64,000 nucleotides of DNA from Novosphingobium lindaniclasticum LE124 (GCF_000445125.1 NZ_ATHL01000153.1:1-64000), one strand, 5' to 3'. Shown: positions 16,081-25,100, counted from the first letter of the stretch. Notes: generated by a model not told the origin, from the sequence alone. Program-made: numbers and translations.

Positions 16081-17814
16081 TTAGCGCCAGTGGGCGCACT
16101 TGGAGGTCTGGCCGATCCCGGGATTGAAGCTGTTGGTGGGGTCGAGAGTCCGGTAATGATCGACGAGCGCCGGCTTGGCGTGGTAGAGATGCCCGACATT
16201 GTGTTCGGCGGGATACTCTGCGCCTCGCGTATCGAGGATCTTCCACATGGCGTGCTCAACCTCGGTCGTGTCGAAGCCGCGCTTGACGATGTAGTCCTGG
16301 TGGAAGACCTGGCAGAAGAAGTGCCCGTAATAGATCTTGTGAACGAGCTTGCCGGTAATCTCGTCGGGCAGCCGTTCGAACCAGTCGCGCTCGCTGCGGG
16401 GCAGCGCGATGTCGAGCGCGACGATATCCTGCACCTCCTTGCGGTGGATCGCACGATAGCGGATTGCCGCGCCCGCCGCTGCAAAGCGGTGAAGGAAAGC
16501 CTTGTCGCCCTCCTCCTTCGAGCATTCGAAGTAGGCACCGGTCCGTGATGGGAACATCTTGGCGAAGTAATCGCGCACTTCCTGCACGCCTTCCCCCGAC
16601 ATTTTCAGGATCAGGTGGTGTTCGTACTGCTCATGGTATGCGTAGAGCCGCTTCGGCAGATGTTTCGGAAACAGGCTGGCGCCGAACTGCATGAGCTTGT
16701 CGGACAGATCTTCGGGAAGGAACGGGAATTTGGCGCAGAAAGCGTCGAAGCGCCCCTTCAGGGCAAACATGGCCGGAATTCGGTCGGTGCCCAAGTACTG
16801 GATCGCGAGGAAGGTGTCTTTGCCGTACTTCTCGGCAATGGTGAACGCATCGCGGTGCAGGTATTCACCCTGGACCGGCAGGTTTTTGAAGTTCGCCAGG
16901 ATGTCGCGGCGGATTTGCGTGAGTTCGTCGGGATCGTTGGTGCCGATGTAGAAGTCGACCACGTTCTTGTTCTTTGGAAAGGTGTCGAGGCGTACCGCGA
17001 GGAGCATGACCTTGCCGGCGCTGCCTGCGGATTCGAACAACCTTTTGGGATCGGCATTGAAGCGCGCGGGCGTGTCCGCATCGATGTCTCGGACGTAGGT
17101 CTGGTAGTCGTGGTCCGAACAGTGGCGATCCGGATCGTCGATGATGTCGCCCGCCGCAAATCCGCCAGCTTCCACGGCCCTGAGAATAGACTCCGGGTCA
17201 TCGCCGAGCTTGATCCCCAGGTGGTTGACGAGGTCCACGTTGCCGCTCTCGTCAATCCGTGCGTAGAGGGTCATCTGCGTGAAAGCCGGGCCACGGTGGA
17301 TCAGCGCGCCGCCTGAATTGTTGCAGACGCCTCCGAAGACCGAAGCGCCGACGCACGAGGATCCGATCACCGAATGAGGCTCGCGGCCCAGGGGCTTCAA
17401 AGCGTCTTCGAGTTGGTAGAGCGTGGCGCCCGGCAGGCACACGACCTGGCTTCCGTCCTTGATCAAGTGGATCTTCGCCAGGCGCAGCGTGCTGATGATC
17501 ACGATCTCGCGATCGTAAGCGTCGCCATCCGGGGTCGAGCCACCGGTGAGGCCGGTGTTGGCGGCCTGGACGATGACGATTTTCCTTGCCTTGCTGCACA
17601 CGTTGAGTGATCGCCACATTTCCACGAGGCTCCCCGGGCGCAGCACGGCCAGGGCAGGGCCCTCGCCAAAGCGAATGCCCTTGCGGTAGCGGCGGGTGGC
17701 GGACGGCGAGGTGAGGACCTCGTTTGCGCCAACGATCTGGCGAAGCTGCGTGAGCAGTTCGGCGTCGCTGACGGGAGACATTCTCGGCCCGATACCGGGA
17801 GCCATTGCAGTCAT
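16081..17814 (-). CDS. dld: Quinone-dependent D-lactate dehydrogenase
   Basis: 577 residues from the ATG at 17814 (AGAGG upstream); an open extension to 18012 is not protein-like. E. coli Dld is 571 residues. It oxidises D-lactate to pyruvate and reduces quinone at the inner membrane. The FAD-binding PCMH-type domain shows QAANTGLTGGSTPDGDAYDR, VVCLPGATLYQLEDALKPLG and SSCVGASVFGGVCNNSGGAL. The membrane-binding domain typical of Dld follows (LHRDAFTIAEKYGKDTFLAI, RLYAYHEQYEHHLILKMSGE), and the C-terminus ends with LDPTNSFNPGIGQTSKCAHW. It is the first gene of a dld-poxB pair; the 129-base spacer contains GGCGCCGG at 15990-15997 and its complement at 16043-16050, possibly a large stem. Confidence 0.92.
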   Translation of the reverse strand: MTAMAPGIGPRMSPVSDAELLTQLRQIVGANEVLTSPSATRRYRKGIRFGEGPALAVLRPGSLVEMWRSLNVCSKARKIVIVQAANTGLTGGSTPDGDAYDREIVIISTLRLAKIHLIKDGSQVVCLPGATLYQLEDALKPLGREPHSVIGSSCVGASVFGGVCNNSGGALIHRGPAFTQMTLYARIDESGNVDLVNHLGIKLGDDPESILRAVEAGGFAAGDIIDDPDRHCSDHDYQTYVRDIDADTPARFNADPKRLFESAGSAGKVMLLAVRLDTFPKNKNVVDFYIGTNDPDELTQIRRDILANFKNLPVQGEYLHRDAFTIAEKYGKDTFLAIQYLGTDRIPAMFALKGRFDAFCAKFPFLPEDLSDKLMQFGASLFPKHLPKRLYAYHEQYEHHLILKMSGEGVQEVRDYFAKMFPSRTGAYFECSKEEGDKAFLHRFAAAGAAIRYRAIHRKEVQDIVALDIALPRSERDWFERLPDEITGKLVHKIYYGHFFCQVFHQDYIVKRGFDTTEVEHAMWKILDTRGAEYPAEHNVGHLYHAKPALVDHYRTLDPTNSFNPGIGQTSKCAHWR

Positions 17815-18399
17815 GGGAGCGTGCCTCTTTGCAATTGGTGACGTGGAGTTCACTCTGCCGCTCGGGCTTCGATCGCGCTTCCAGGCAAGAGAGCGGCGGG
17901 CATGTGCAGTTGGATTGTGCCGTAGCATGGCGCGGCCTTGGTGATCGGGCCACCATCTTGATGTATTCTCCAGGCCATACCAATGTATCCCGCGCTTCCT
18001 GGGCGGGCGCATAGACCATTGCCGAAAGAAGTTGCGGGGCTGTCCGCGATCCCGTCATCGGGTTCTTCGGAAGCGCTGGGCTCATGAACTGGTGGCGGGG
18101 AGCAGGCTTCGTCGTATCGGATGGGCGTTTGCCGGGACGGGCCCCGGCTCCCGACATTCGGTATGGCCTTTCGCGGCCGCGCCCGATTGTTCAAAAAACA
18201 CGGCTCAGGCGCAGAAGAGAGGGCTTCATCGGCCTTGGAGGCCTTATGAACGCGTCATCGCGATCGCTGCGGGTTGATGACGGCGCGCCTCAGGGTATGG
18301 GGCGGCGCAAACCTTTGTCTGGCTATTCGGCGGCGGCACATCCGCGCACATTCCCGGTGCTGGCGGCGCAGTTCGCCGTTCGATCCAGGAGATATTGCG
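17815..18399. other. Divergent intergenic region between dld and dps
   Basis: About 585 bases with no protein-like frame on either strand. It must contain the promoters of dld (leftward) and dps (rightward). I do not see a clear OxyR- or EcfG-type site. Confidence 0.4.
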
Positions 18400-18915
18400 A
18401 TGTCGAAGACCGTACCCTTTTCCGAGCGCTTCCTCGGGACGCCGACCGACCTTGGCGAAGACGCCACCCGCGATATCTCGGCAGGGCTCGCCGGACTTCT
18501 CGCCGATATCTTCGCGCTCTATCTCAAGACCAAGAACTTCCACTGGCACATGAGCGGGCCGAACTTCCGCGACTATCACCTGCTGCTCGACGAGCAGGGC
18601 GACCAGATCTATGCGATGACCGATCCGATCGCGGAACGCGCCCGCAAGCTCGGCGGCACGACGATCCGCTCCATCTCGGACATCGCCAAGCGCCAGCGCA
18701 TTCTGGACAACAACGCCGACTACGTCGATCCGCAGGACATGCTGGCCGAACTCCACGGCGACAACAAGCTGGTAGTCGCCGAGATGCGCCGGGTACACGA
18801 ACTGTGCGACGAATATTCCGACGTGGCTACCGCCAGCCTGCTCGAAAACTGGATCGACGAGACCGAACGTCGCGGCTGGTTCCTCTACGAAGCGTGCCGT
18901 CGCACGCCGTCGTGA
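18400..18915 (+). CDS. dps: Dps-family DNA-binding ferritin-like protein
   Basis: 171 residues from the ATG at 18400, with AGGAG 9 bases upstream. The ferroxidase signature is present: NFHWHMSGPNFRDYHLLLDE (His, His, Asp and Glu of the inter-subunit iron site) and QGDQIYAMTDPIAERARKLG. Dps dodecamers oxidise iron with hydrogen peroxide and protect DNA in stationary phase and oxidative stress. The C-terminus has an extra helix (ASLLENWIDETERRGWFLYE) common in this branch. It is a single gene, ending at a long hairpin that is shared with the convergent LysR gene. The upstream frame is open but not protein-like. Confidence 0.9.
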   Translation: MSKTVPFSERFLGTPTDLGEDATRDISAGLAGLLADIFALYLKTKNFHWHMSGPNFRDYHLLLDEQGDQIYAMTDPIAERARKLGGTTIRSISDIAKRQRILDNNADYVDPQDMLAELHGDNKLVVAEMRRVHELCDEYSDVATASLLENWIDETERRGWFLYEACRRTPS

Positions 18916-18945
18916 GCGGGACGCGCGGCCGGTCTCGACCGGGAT

Positions 18946-18979
18946 CGGCGGCATCCGCGTGCTCTCGCGGGTGCCGCCG
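18946..18979. terminator. Bidirectional hairpin between dps and a convergent LysR gene
   Basis: CGGCGGCA (18946-18953) pairs with TGCCGCCG (18972-18979), and the inner CCGCG pairs with CGCGG around a small loop. No T-run follows on either side. Its position between two convergent genes suggests a transcription end. Confidence 0.5.
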
Positions 18980-19001
18980 CTCGCGCGTCAGGTCCGCCGG
19001 A

Positions 19002-19937
19002 TCAGCCTTGCGGCAGAGCTTTGGGCGACACGTCCTCGCCGGGTTCGACCAGGCCTGCCAGCCGCTCGTTGAGGACGGTCCGCAGTGCCGCGATAAAGGC
19101 GCGGGCCTTCGCCGGGATCTGCCGCGAGCTGGGAAAGACGGCCCATATCGCAAGGGCTTCGGGCGCCGCGTCGGTCAGGACCAGTTCGGCCAATCGTCCC
19201 GCCCGGATCTCTTCGTCGACATCCCAGCTGGAAAGGTTGGCGATGCCCTGTCCCGCCATGCACGACGCGTGGAGCGCTTCGATCGAATTGGCCGTCAATC
19301 GCCCGGAGATCCTGTGTTGCACCGATCTGCTGCCTTTCTGGAACGTCCAGTGCGAGGTTCCGCTCGCCACCAGGCAGGCATGGTGATCGAGTTCGGCAAG
19401 CGTCGTCGGCGCACCATGACGGGCGATATAGGCGGGCGAGGCGCAGAGCCGGCGCGGGTTGTCGGCGAGCTTGCGGGCGACGAGCCGATTGTCGCGCAGC
19501 TTGGCGATCCGGATGGCGACGTCGATTCCGCGCGCGACGATATCGACTTGCTCGTCGGTGAACATCAGGTCGACCTGGAGGTCCGGATTGTCGTCCATGA
19601 AGCCGGGTATCATCGGCGCCACGACCTTGCGACCGAAGGCCGCGGAGGCCGTGATGCGCAGCAGACCCGAAACGCCGGTTCCGCGTGGCCGGATCGCTTC
19701 CAGGCCATTGTCGCGCGCTTCCAGCATGGCACGGGCGTGCGGCAGGAACAGGTCGCCCTCGGCCGTGGAGGAGAGCGAACGAGTGGTGCGGTGGACGAGA
19801 CGGACGCCGAGTTCCTTTTCCAGGGCGGCAAGCGCGCGCGTCGCGGACATGGCGGTGAGGCCGAGGCGTCCTGCCGCCTTGGCAAGACTGCCCGATTTCA
19901 GGGCTTCCACAAAGACTGCTATTCCGCCGAGATCCAT
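19002..19937 (-). CDS. LysR-family transcriptional regulator
   Basis: 311 residues. The N-terminal winged helix-turn-helix is clear (VFVEALKSGSLAKAAGRLGL, SATRALAALEKELGVRLVHR). The effector domain has GLLRITASAAFGRKVVAPMI and DVAIRIAKLRDNRLVARKLA, placing it with the CrgA/DsdC-like subgroup that often regulates a divergent gene. The divergent neighbour is the FAH-family hydrolase at 20112, and the shared 174-base region contains a good LysR-like dyad. A role controlling the downstream catabolic genes is likely, but the ligand is unknown. Confidence 0.88.
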   Translation of the reverse strand: MDLGGIAVFVEALKSGSLAKAAGRLGLTAMSATRALAALEKELGVRLVHRTTRSLSSTAEGDLFLPHARAMLEARDNGLEAIRPRGTGVSGLLRITASAAFGRKVVAPMIPGFMDDNPDLQVDLMFTDEQVDIVARGIDVAIRIAKLRDNRLVARKLADNPRRLCASPAYIARHGAPTTLAELDHHACLVASGTSHWTFQKGSRSVQHRISGRLTANSIEALHASCMAGQGIANLSSWDVDEEIRAGRLAELVLTDAAPEALAIWAVFPSSRQIPAKARAFIAALRTVLNERLAGLVEPGEDVSPKALPQG

Positions 19938-19957
19938 TATAACGCTTTTCGTTTGGC

Positions 19958-19978
19958 CGGCCTGTCCATCTCAGGCCG
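19958..19978. promoter_or_regulatory. Candidate LysR operator dyad
   Basis: CGGCCTG at 19958-19964 and CAGGCCG at 19972-19978 form 7-base arms around a 7-base centre, containing CTG-N7-CAG, which fits the T-N11-A LysR-box idea. It lies 20 bases upstream of the LysR start and about 134 bases upstream of the FAH-family gene. Binding by the adjacent regulator is inference. Confidence 0.4.
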
Positions 19979-20111
19979 TAGTGTCCCTAGAGCGCGCGTG
20001 TCATATCGCGCAAGTCCGCTTCCACGGCGATCCGCAATGAGCGGCCTCTTCTGGGCGGGCTGAAGATCCCGGTCGCCGCTCCGGCCGATCACTACTTTCA
20101 AGGAGAAGAGT

Positions 20112-20957
20112 ATGAAACTTGCCCGCATCGGCGCCCCCGGCGCCGAACGCCCGGCCCTGGTCGACAACCAGGGCAAGCTGCGCGACCTTTCCGGCGAGAT
20201 CCCCGATTTGACGGGAGCGCTGCTTTCGGATGCCGCAATCGCGCGTCTTGCCGCGTTGGACCTGTCCGCGCTCCCGGAAATCGCGGAAGGCCAGCGCTAC
20301 GGCGCTCCGGTGGCGGATACCGGCAAGATCATCTGCATCGGCCTCAACTATACCGATCATGCAGCGGAAGTAGGCCTTCCGCTTCCGACCGAACCGACGA
20401 TCTTCATGAAGGGCTGCCGCACGACCGGCGCCAACGACGTGGTCCATCTTCCGCGCGGCGCGGAGAAGGGCGACTGGGAGGTGGAACTCGGCATCGTCAT
20501 CGGCACCGGCGGGCTCTACATCACCGAGGACGCCGCGCTGAACCATGTCGCGGGTTACTGCGTGGTCAACGACCTCTCCGAGCGCTCGTACCAGATGGAG
20601 CGCGGAGGGCAGTGGACCAAGGGCAAGAGCTTCCCCGGTTTCGCACCCGTGGGCCCGTGGCTGGTCACGCGCGACGAGATCGGAGAGGCCGAAGAGCTGG
20701 GCATCTGGCTAGAAGTCAATGGCATCCGCCGTCAGGACGGCAATACCCGTAATCTCGTCTTCGGTGTGCGTCGGATCGTCAGTTATGTCTCGCAGTTCTA
20801 TGCCCTCGAAGCCGGCGACATCATCGCCACGGGAACGCCCGCAGGCGTGGGCCTCGGCTTCGATCCGCCCGTCTTCCTCAAGCAGGGCGATGAGCTCCGT
20901 CTCGGCATCGACGGTCTTGGCGAGCAGCGCCAGCGCATTCACGCCTGGCACGGTTGA
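20112..20957 (+). CDS. Fumarylacetoacetate-hydrolase-family protein
   Basis: 281 residues, with AAGGAG 9 bases before the ATG. The FAH catalytic domain is complete: IICIGLNYTDHAAEVGLPLP (substrate loop with His), EPTIFMKGCRTTG, WEVELGIVIGTGGLYI (metal-binding E-x-E) and AGYCVVNDLSERSYQMERGG (metal Asp), then GDIIATGTPAGVGLGFDPP. The family hydrolyses or decarboxylates beta-diketo or 2-oxo acids from aromatic ring cleavage or sugar-acid routes, using Mg or Mn. The exact substrate cannot be read. It is followed after 28 bases by a 2-hydroxyacid dehydrogenase, suggesting a two-gene unit for a keto or hydroxy acid. Confidence 0.88.
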   Translation: MKLARIGAPGAERPALVDNQGKLRDLSGEIPDLTGALLSDAAIARLAALDLSALPEIAEGQRYGAPVADTGKIICIGLNYTDHAAEVGLPLPTEPTIFMKGCRTTGANDVVHLPRGAEKGDWEVELGIVIGTGGLYITEDAALNHVAGYCVVNDLSERSYQMERGGQWTKGKSFPGFAPVGPWLVTRDEIGEAEELGIWLEVNGIRRQDGNTRNLVFGVRRIVSYVSQFYALEAGDIIATGTPAGVGLGFDPPVFLKQGDELRLGIDGLGEQRQRIHAWHG

Positions 20958-20985
20958 ATTCCTCGAGACAGCGCTGGAGAAACAA

Positions 20986-21969
20986 ATGACCGTCAAAGTC
21001 GTCATATCCGATTACGTCTGGGAAAGCGTGGACGTCGAGCGTTCGATCCTGGGCCCTGACGTCGAACTCGTCCCGCTCAAGACCACGTCGGAGGACGAGT
21101 TCCTGGACGCGGCGGCGGACTGCGATGCCTTGCTCAATACCTACGCCGGGCCGATCACGGCCCGCGGCATGGCCCGAATGAACAAGTGCAGGATCATCGC
21201 GCGTTACGGTATCGGCGTCGACACGATCGACCTCGAAGCGGCGACCGAGGCCGGCATCATCGTCACCAACAACCCGACCTACTGCGTCGAGGAAGTCGCG
21301 GATCATACGGCCGCGATGCTGCTCGCATCGGCACGCAAGGTCGACTTGCTCGACCGATCGGTACGTGCGGGGCGATGGGACGTCATGGAGGCTGCGCCGG
21401 TGCGCCGCCTTTCCAAGACGACGCTCGGTCTCGTGGGCTTCGGCAATATCGCGCGCCGCGTGGCGAGCCGCATGGCCGCCTTCGGCATGACGATCCTCTG
21501 GCACGATCCGTTCGTCAAGGAGGGGCAATTCGACGTTCCGGGCCGGAAGACCGAACTGGACGAGCTTCTCGCGGCATCGAACTTCGTGTCGCTGCACACG
21601 CCGCTGACGCTGCAGACCAAAGGCATGTTCGACGACACGTTGCTCGGCAGGATGCGGTCCGATGCCATTCTCGTTAACTGCTCGCGGGGCGGTGTGATCG
21701 ACCAGGATGCGCTCGTTCGAGTTCTCGACGCGAAAGGCATCGCGGGCGCCGCTCTCGACACCTGCGTCCCCGAACCGCTGCCCCCGGACCATCCCCTGCG
21801 GGGCCGCGACAATGTCCTGATCAACCCCCATGCGGCGTGGTATTCGGTCGAGGCTTTCGCGGATCTTCAGGCCGGCGCGCCGGGCGAAGTTGCTCGCGTC
21901 CTGCGCGGCGAGCGCCCCTTCCACATCGTCAATCCGCAAGTCCTCGGCCGCTCGCGGGCAGGCCTCTGA
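20986..21969 (+). CDS. D-isomer-specific 2-hydroxyacid dehydrogenase (C-terminal-binding-protein-like)
   Basis: 327 residues from the ATG at 20986. The NAD-binding Rossmann motif is GLVGFGNIARRVASRMAAFG. The catalytic triad of the family is present: Arg in LVNCSRGGVIDQDALV, Glu in DTCVPEPLPPDHPLRG and His in INPHAAWYS. Members reduce 2-oxo acids to D-2-hydroxy acids or the reverse. It sits directly behind the FAH-family gene on the same strand, so both probably act on the same organic-acid substrate. It converges on a small tudor-like gene 31 bases further on. Confidence 0.88.
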   Translation: MTVKVVISDYVWESVDVERSILGPDVELVPLKTTSEDEFLDAAADCDALLNTYAGPITARGMARMNKCRIIARYGIGVDTIDLEAATEAGIIVTNNPTYCVEEVADHTAAMLLASARKVDLLDRSVRAGRWDVMEAAPVRRLSKTTLGLVGFGNIARRVASRMAAFGMTILWHDPFVKEGQFDVPGRKTELDELLAASNFVSLHTPLTLQTKGMFDDTLLGRMRSDAILVNCSRGGVIDQDALVRVLDAKGIAGAALDTCVPEPLPPDHPLRGRDNVLINPHAAWYSVEAFADLQAGAPGEVARVLRGERPFHIVNPQVLGRSRAGL

Positions 21970-22000
21970 TCGCCGGTTCGCCTGGGCGGGGCCGTCCTGC

Positions 22001-22228
22001 TCAGGCGGACGGCATCAGAGCCAGTGCCGAGCCCTTGTGGGCGGCGATGTGGTCCGTCTTGAGGCTCCTGATTTCGTACTGCGGATCACGCGCACTGGCA
22101 TGGTGGCGGTATCCCTTGAAGAGGAAATCCTCCTCGTGGATCGCGACGATCGTTCCGCCGACCATGCCGGCTTCCGAGTTCCATTGCACGGTATCGCCAA
22201 GGGCGAAGCGATGTGTCGGTCTGGTCAT
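22001..22228 (-). CDS. DUF2945 / hypervirulence-associated tudor-like protein
   Basis: 75 residues from the ATG at 22228. The sequence FALGDTVQWNSEAGMVGGTI, then YRHHASARDPQYEIRSLKTD and HIAAHKGSALA, matches the small HVA1/DUF2945 family with its conserved G-x-V-x-W-x-S start and the YEI-x-S-x-K-T-x-x-x-AxHK ending. The fold resembles a tudor or SH3 barrel. The function in bacteria is unknown. It is encoded alone against the strand of its neighbours. Confidence 0.82.
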   Translation of the reverse strand: MTRPTHRFALGDTVQWNSEAGMVGGTIVAIHEEDFLFKGYRHHASARDPQYEIRSLKTDHIAAHKGSALALMPSA

Positions 22229-22467
22229 GTCGCAATTGCCTCGGATGTCTGCTCGCCACCCAGATGGGGGCGGCTGAGCGGATTGAAAGGTGCTGTCGAC
22301 GTTCAACTGAAAAGGCACGCTTCCATGTCCGGCGCCGGACGCGCCCGGGCGAACACGATCGTTTCGGCCGAGGCGTTGCACGAATCGCCAAGCCGCACCC
22401 TCCCGCGCACCTGGCGCCGCCTCCACAAAGCACCGGCTTCGCGCCAGCCTCCCCAATAGGAAATCCC

Positions 22468-23448
22468 ATGAAATTCGCTTATCTTCTCACGGCCCTCGGT
22501 CTTCTTGCCAGCGCTCCGCTTGCCGCGCAGGCCCCTGGCGAGGCGCCGCTCAAGGCGTCTGCGCCGAAGATGCATACCGGTCAGGCACCCGGCTTCTACC
22601 GCATGCATGTCGGGCGTTTCGAGGTCACCGCGCTCCTCGACGGGACACATCCGTTCCAGGCCGGGCGGCTTGCGCTCAACGCCGGGCCGACCGAAGTCGA
22701 GGACAAGCTCAAGGCGCGATTCCTCGCCTCGCCGTTCGAAGGCATGATCAACGCCTTCCTCGTGAACACGGGAGAGCGGTTGATCCTCATCGATACGGGT
22801 GCGGGTAACCTCTATGGCCCGGCCGGCGGCGGCCTGACTGCGGCCATTCGCCAGGCGGGCTACGATCCGGCCGAGGTCCGGGATATCTTCATCACGCACC
22901 TCCATGAGGATCATGCCGGGGGGCTCATCTACGACGGTGCGGTGGTCTTCCCGAACGCGGTCGTCCATGTTTCGAAGCGCGATGCCGATTTCTGGCTGAA
23001 CAATGCCAACCAGTCGCAGGTCGGAGACCTTCTCCGTCCGTTCTTCGCCGCCGACCAGAACGTGGTCCGGCCGTATATCGCCGCCGGCCGCTTCGAGACG
23101 TTCGACGGCGATGCGCCGCTGCTCCCCGGCCTCACCCCGATAGCCGGACCTGGCCATACGCCGGGGCATACGTTCTATCTGCTCCAGGACGCCGGCCAGA
23201 GCATGCTGTTCTGGGGCGATACAGTGCATATCGAGCCGGTCCAGCTTCCGGACCCGAACGTCGCGCTGCTCTACGACTGGAAGCCGAAGCTGGCGGTCGC
23301 GACCCGCAAGGCCATCTTCGAGCGCGCCGCCCGCGAGGGCTGGTGGATCGCCGGCGCCCACATCTCGTTTCCGGGGATCGGCCATATCCGCAAGACATCG
23401 GCGACGGGCTTCTCCTGGGTTCCGGCCAATTACACCCTGAACCGGTGA
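22468..23448 (+). CDS. Exported MBL-fold metallo-hydrolase
   Basis: 326 residues. The signal peptide (FAYLLTALGLLASAPLAAQA) directs it to the periplasm. The metallo-beta-lactamase fold shows the metal motif FITHLHEDHAGGLIYDG (H-x-H-x-D-H), a later His in AGPGHTPGHTFYLL, an Asp in LFWGDTVH and a His near AGAHISFPGIGH. This subgroup, often named AidB-like or quorum-quenching-like, hydrolyses lactones or esters; the substrate is unknown. It lies 5 bases ahead of an outer-membrane porin, so the two are an operon and probably handle the same nutrient at the cell surface. Confidence 0.88.
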   Translation: MKFAYLLTALGLLASAPLAAQAPGEAPLKASAPKMHTGQAPGFYRMHVGRFEVTALLDGTHPFQAGRLALNAGPTEVEDKLKARFLASPFEGMINAFLVNTGERLILIDTGAGNLYGPAGGGLTAAIRQAGYDPAEVRDIFITHLHEDHAGGLIYDGAVVFPNAVVHVSKRDADFWLNNANQSQVGDLLRPFFAADQNVVRPYIAAGRFETFDGDAPLLPGLTPIAGPGHTPGHTFYLLQDAGQSMLFWGDTVHIEPVQLPDPNVALLYDWKPKLAVATRKAIFERAAREGWWIAGAHISFPGIGHIRKTSATGFSWVPANYTLNR

Positions 23449-23453
23449 GAGAG

Positions 23454-24917
23454 ATGTCCCAGCATAGCCGTCGCTTCAGCCGCAGTCTGGCGCTCACGAG
23501 TGTCCTCTGCCTGCTCGCGCCGATACGTGCGATGGCGCAGGCGGGCGACGGTTCGTCGCTCGCCGAGTTGGTACGACAGCAGGCTCAAGAAATCGCCGAC
23601 CTGAAGCAAAGGCTAAGCGCGCTGGAGGCCAAGGAGGGCGTGGCCGGGGCATCCCCGGTTGCGCCGGCCCCCGTCGCGAAGACAGAGCCGCCTGCCTCGC
23701 TCGGGCACCCTGAGGCACCGTCCCGGCAAGTCGCGGATGCCGAGCGGGTTTCGACGACGAGCGGCCCGGCGGAAGTGCATTGGGGCACCGCGGCCGCCCC
23801 GGTGTTTTCAAGCCCCGACGGTCGTTTCACGTTCCACCCGCGCGGCCGTGTGCTGTTGGACGCCAGCAACACTTCCGGCTCGAACCATCCCGATCGTAAC
23901 TACCTTGCGACGGGCGCACGCACTTTGCGCCTCGGGGCCGACGGGACCGTGGCGCGCGATTTTAACTACACGTTTGAAGTCGATTTTTCTCAAGTCAACG
24001 TGAACGTGCTGAGTGCCTTCATAGGTTGGCACAGTTCGCCCAACCGACCCGTTCGTTATGAAATTCGGGCAGGCAATGTATTCCTCGATCGCGGCGTCGA
24101 GGGCGGCAGCTCGCCTGACAGCGTGCCGCTGCTGGAGCGTAACACCACGGGAACGACGATCGCGCCAAGATCAGGATTCTACGGGCTGGGCCTCTTGGGT
24201 ATCGTCTCTGGCCCCAATTGGCACGCTTCTCTTTCAGCAACGGGAGATGATCTCGACGGCAAGACCGCCGTGCGCGACAGCTGGGCCGAGCAGGGACGGG
24301 TGCACTGGGATCCCGTCCATATGCGCGATGGCTTCGTGCATCTGGGGGCCTGGGGCTTCACCGAGAAGTTCGCGCTGAATGTCAGCGATGCAAGCCGGGC
24401 CAGTCCTATCGGCGGACGCCTCAACACGGTGCTGCGGGTCACCACGGCGCCGATCGTGGGCGCCACCGGCAGCGCCGGCTATGGCGGTGAGCTTGGTTTC
24501 GGCCGCAGATCGGCCTGGTTCATGGCCGAGGGCGGGCGCCGCCGGATCCATGTCGCCGATGCGGCCGATGTGACGGCCCGTGCCTGGAGCGTGACCGGCG
24601 GAATGTTCCTGACGGGAGAGAAGCCGGAATACGACAGCCGCTATGGCATCTTCGTCCACCCTGCGGTGCTTCGCCCGATCGACGGCGGCGGCCCAGGGGC
24701 GGTCGAACTGGTGGCTCGCTACGAGGAGCTTGCCTATGAGACCGTTCTGCCGCGCGATCGCGGCACGGCCGCCACGCTGGGGGTGAACTGGTATCCCACC
24801 TCGTTCCTGCGGTTCGGCGCGAACTACATCCACTGGGATCTCGACCACCAAGCCGATGCCGGTGCGTCGGGCGACAGCGGCGATACGCTGACGGCGCGTG
24901 CCCAGATCGTCTTCTGA
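23454..24917 (+). CDS. Outer-membrane porin, OprO/OprP-like
   Basis: 487 residues from the ATG at 23454 (GAGAG upstream), 5 bases after the metallo-hydrolase stop. A signal peptide (LALTSVLCLLAPIRAMAQA) is followed by a short coiled-coil (LVRQQAQEIADLKQRLSALE, about residues 36-55), a trimer-forming feature of the porin O/P family. The beta-barrel follows, with FTFHPRGRVLLDASNT, then FNYTFEVDFSQVNVNVL, and ends in aromatic-terminated ...TARAQIVF. Family members take up phosphate, polyphosphate or organic anions. The neighbour suggests an organic acid or ester product here. Confidence 0.87.
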   Translation: MSQHSRRFSRSLALTSVLCLLAPIRAMAQAGDGSSLAELVRQQAQEIADLKQRLSALEAKEGVAGASPVAPAPVAKTEPPASLGHPEAPSRQVADAERVSTTSGPAEVHWGTAAAPVFSSPDGRFTFHPRGRVLLDASNTSGSNHPDRNYLATGARTLRLGADGTVARDFNYTFEVDFSQVNVNVLSAFIGWHSSPNRPVRYEIRAGNVFLDRGVEGGSSPDSVPLLERNTTGTTIAPRSGFYGLGLLGIVSGPNWHASLSATGDDLDGKTAVRDSWAEQGRVHWDPVHMRDGFVHLGAWGFTEKFALNVSDASRASPIGGRLNTVLRVTTAPIVGATGSAGYGGELGFGRRSAWFMAEGGRRRIHVADAADVTARAWSVTGGMFLTGEKPEYDSRYGIFVHPAVLRPIDGGGPGAVELVARYEELAYETVLPRDRGTAATLGVNWYPTSFLRFGANYIHWDLDHQADAGASGDSGDTLTARAQIVF

Positions 24918-25065
24918 TGCTTCCGGGCAGGGAACTGGCGCCGAGCCCGCCCTTCCTCCTGTTCCCATCGATGCAAGGTCGATCATTCCGCAGTCGGTCT
25001 GAGCAAATGCAAGTCGTTTTCGCCAAGCGGGGCGTATTGCTCCGAGTTAATCTCCTTATCACGCC

Positions 25066-25084
25066 CGTTCGATTGAATCGAACG
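25066..25084. promoter_or_regulatory. Perfect 19-base palindrome upstream of the hydrolase genes
   Basis: CGTTCGATTGAATCGAACG has two 9-base arms around a single central G, 16 bases before the ATG of the alpha/beta hydrolase at 25101. This is the shape of a TetR- or MarR-type operator. No matching regulator gene is adjacent. Confidence 0.5.
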
Positions 25085-25100
25085 CATCCAAGGACGCAAG

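Noticed and set aside
18084..20063. A 659-codon open frame on the plus strand across dps and the LysR gene
   Set aside because: Its translation is arginine-rich noise and it covers two real genes in other frames; open frames of this size are common in GC-rich third-position-biased DNA.
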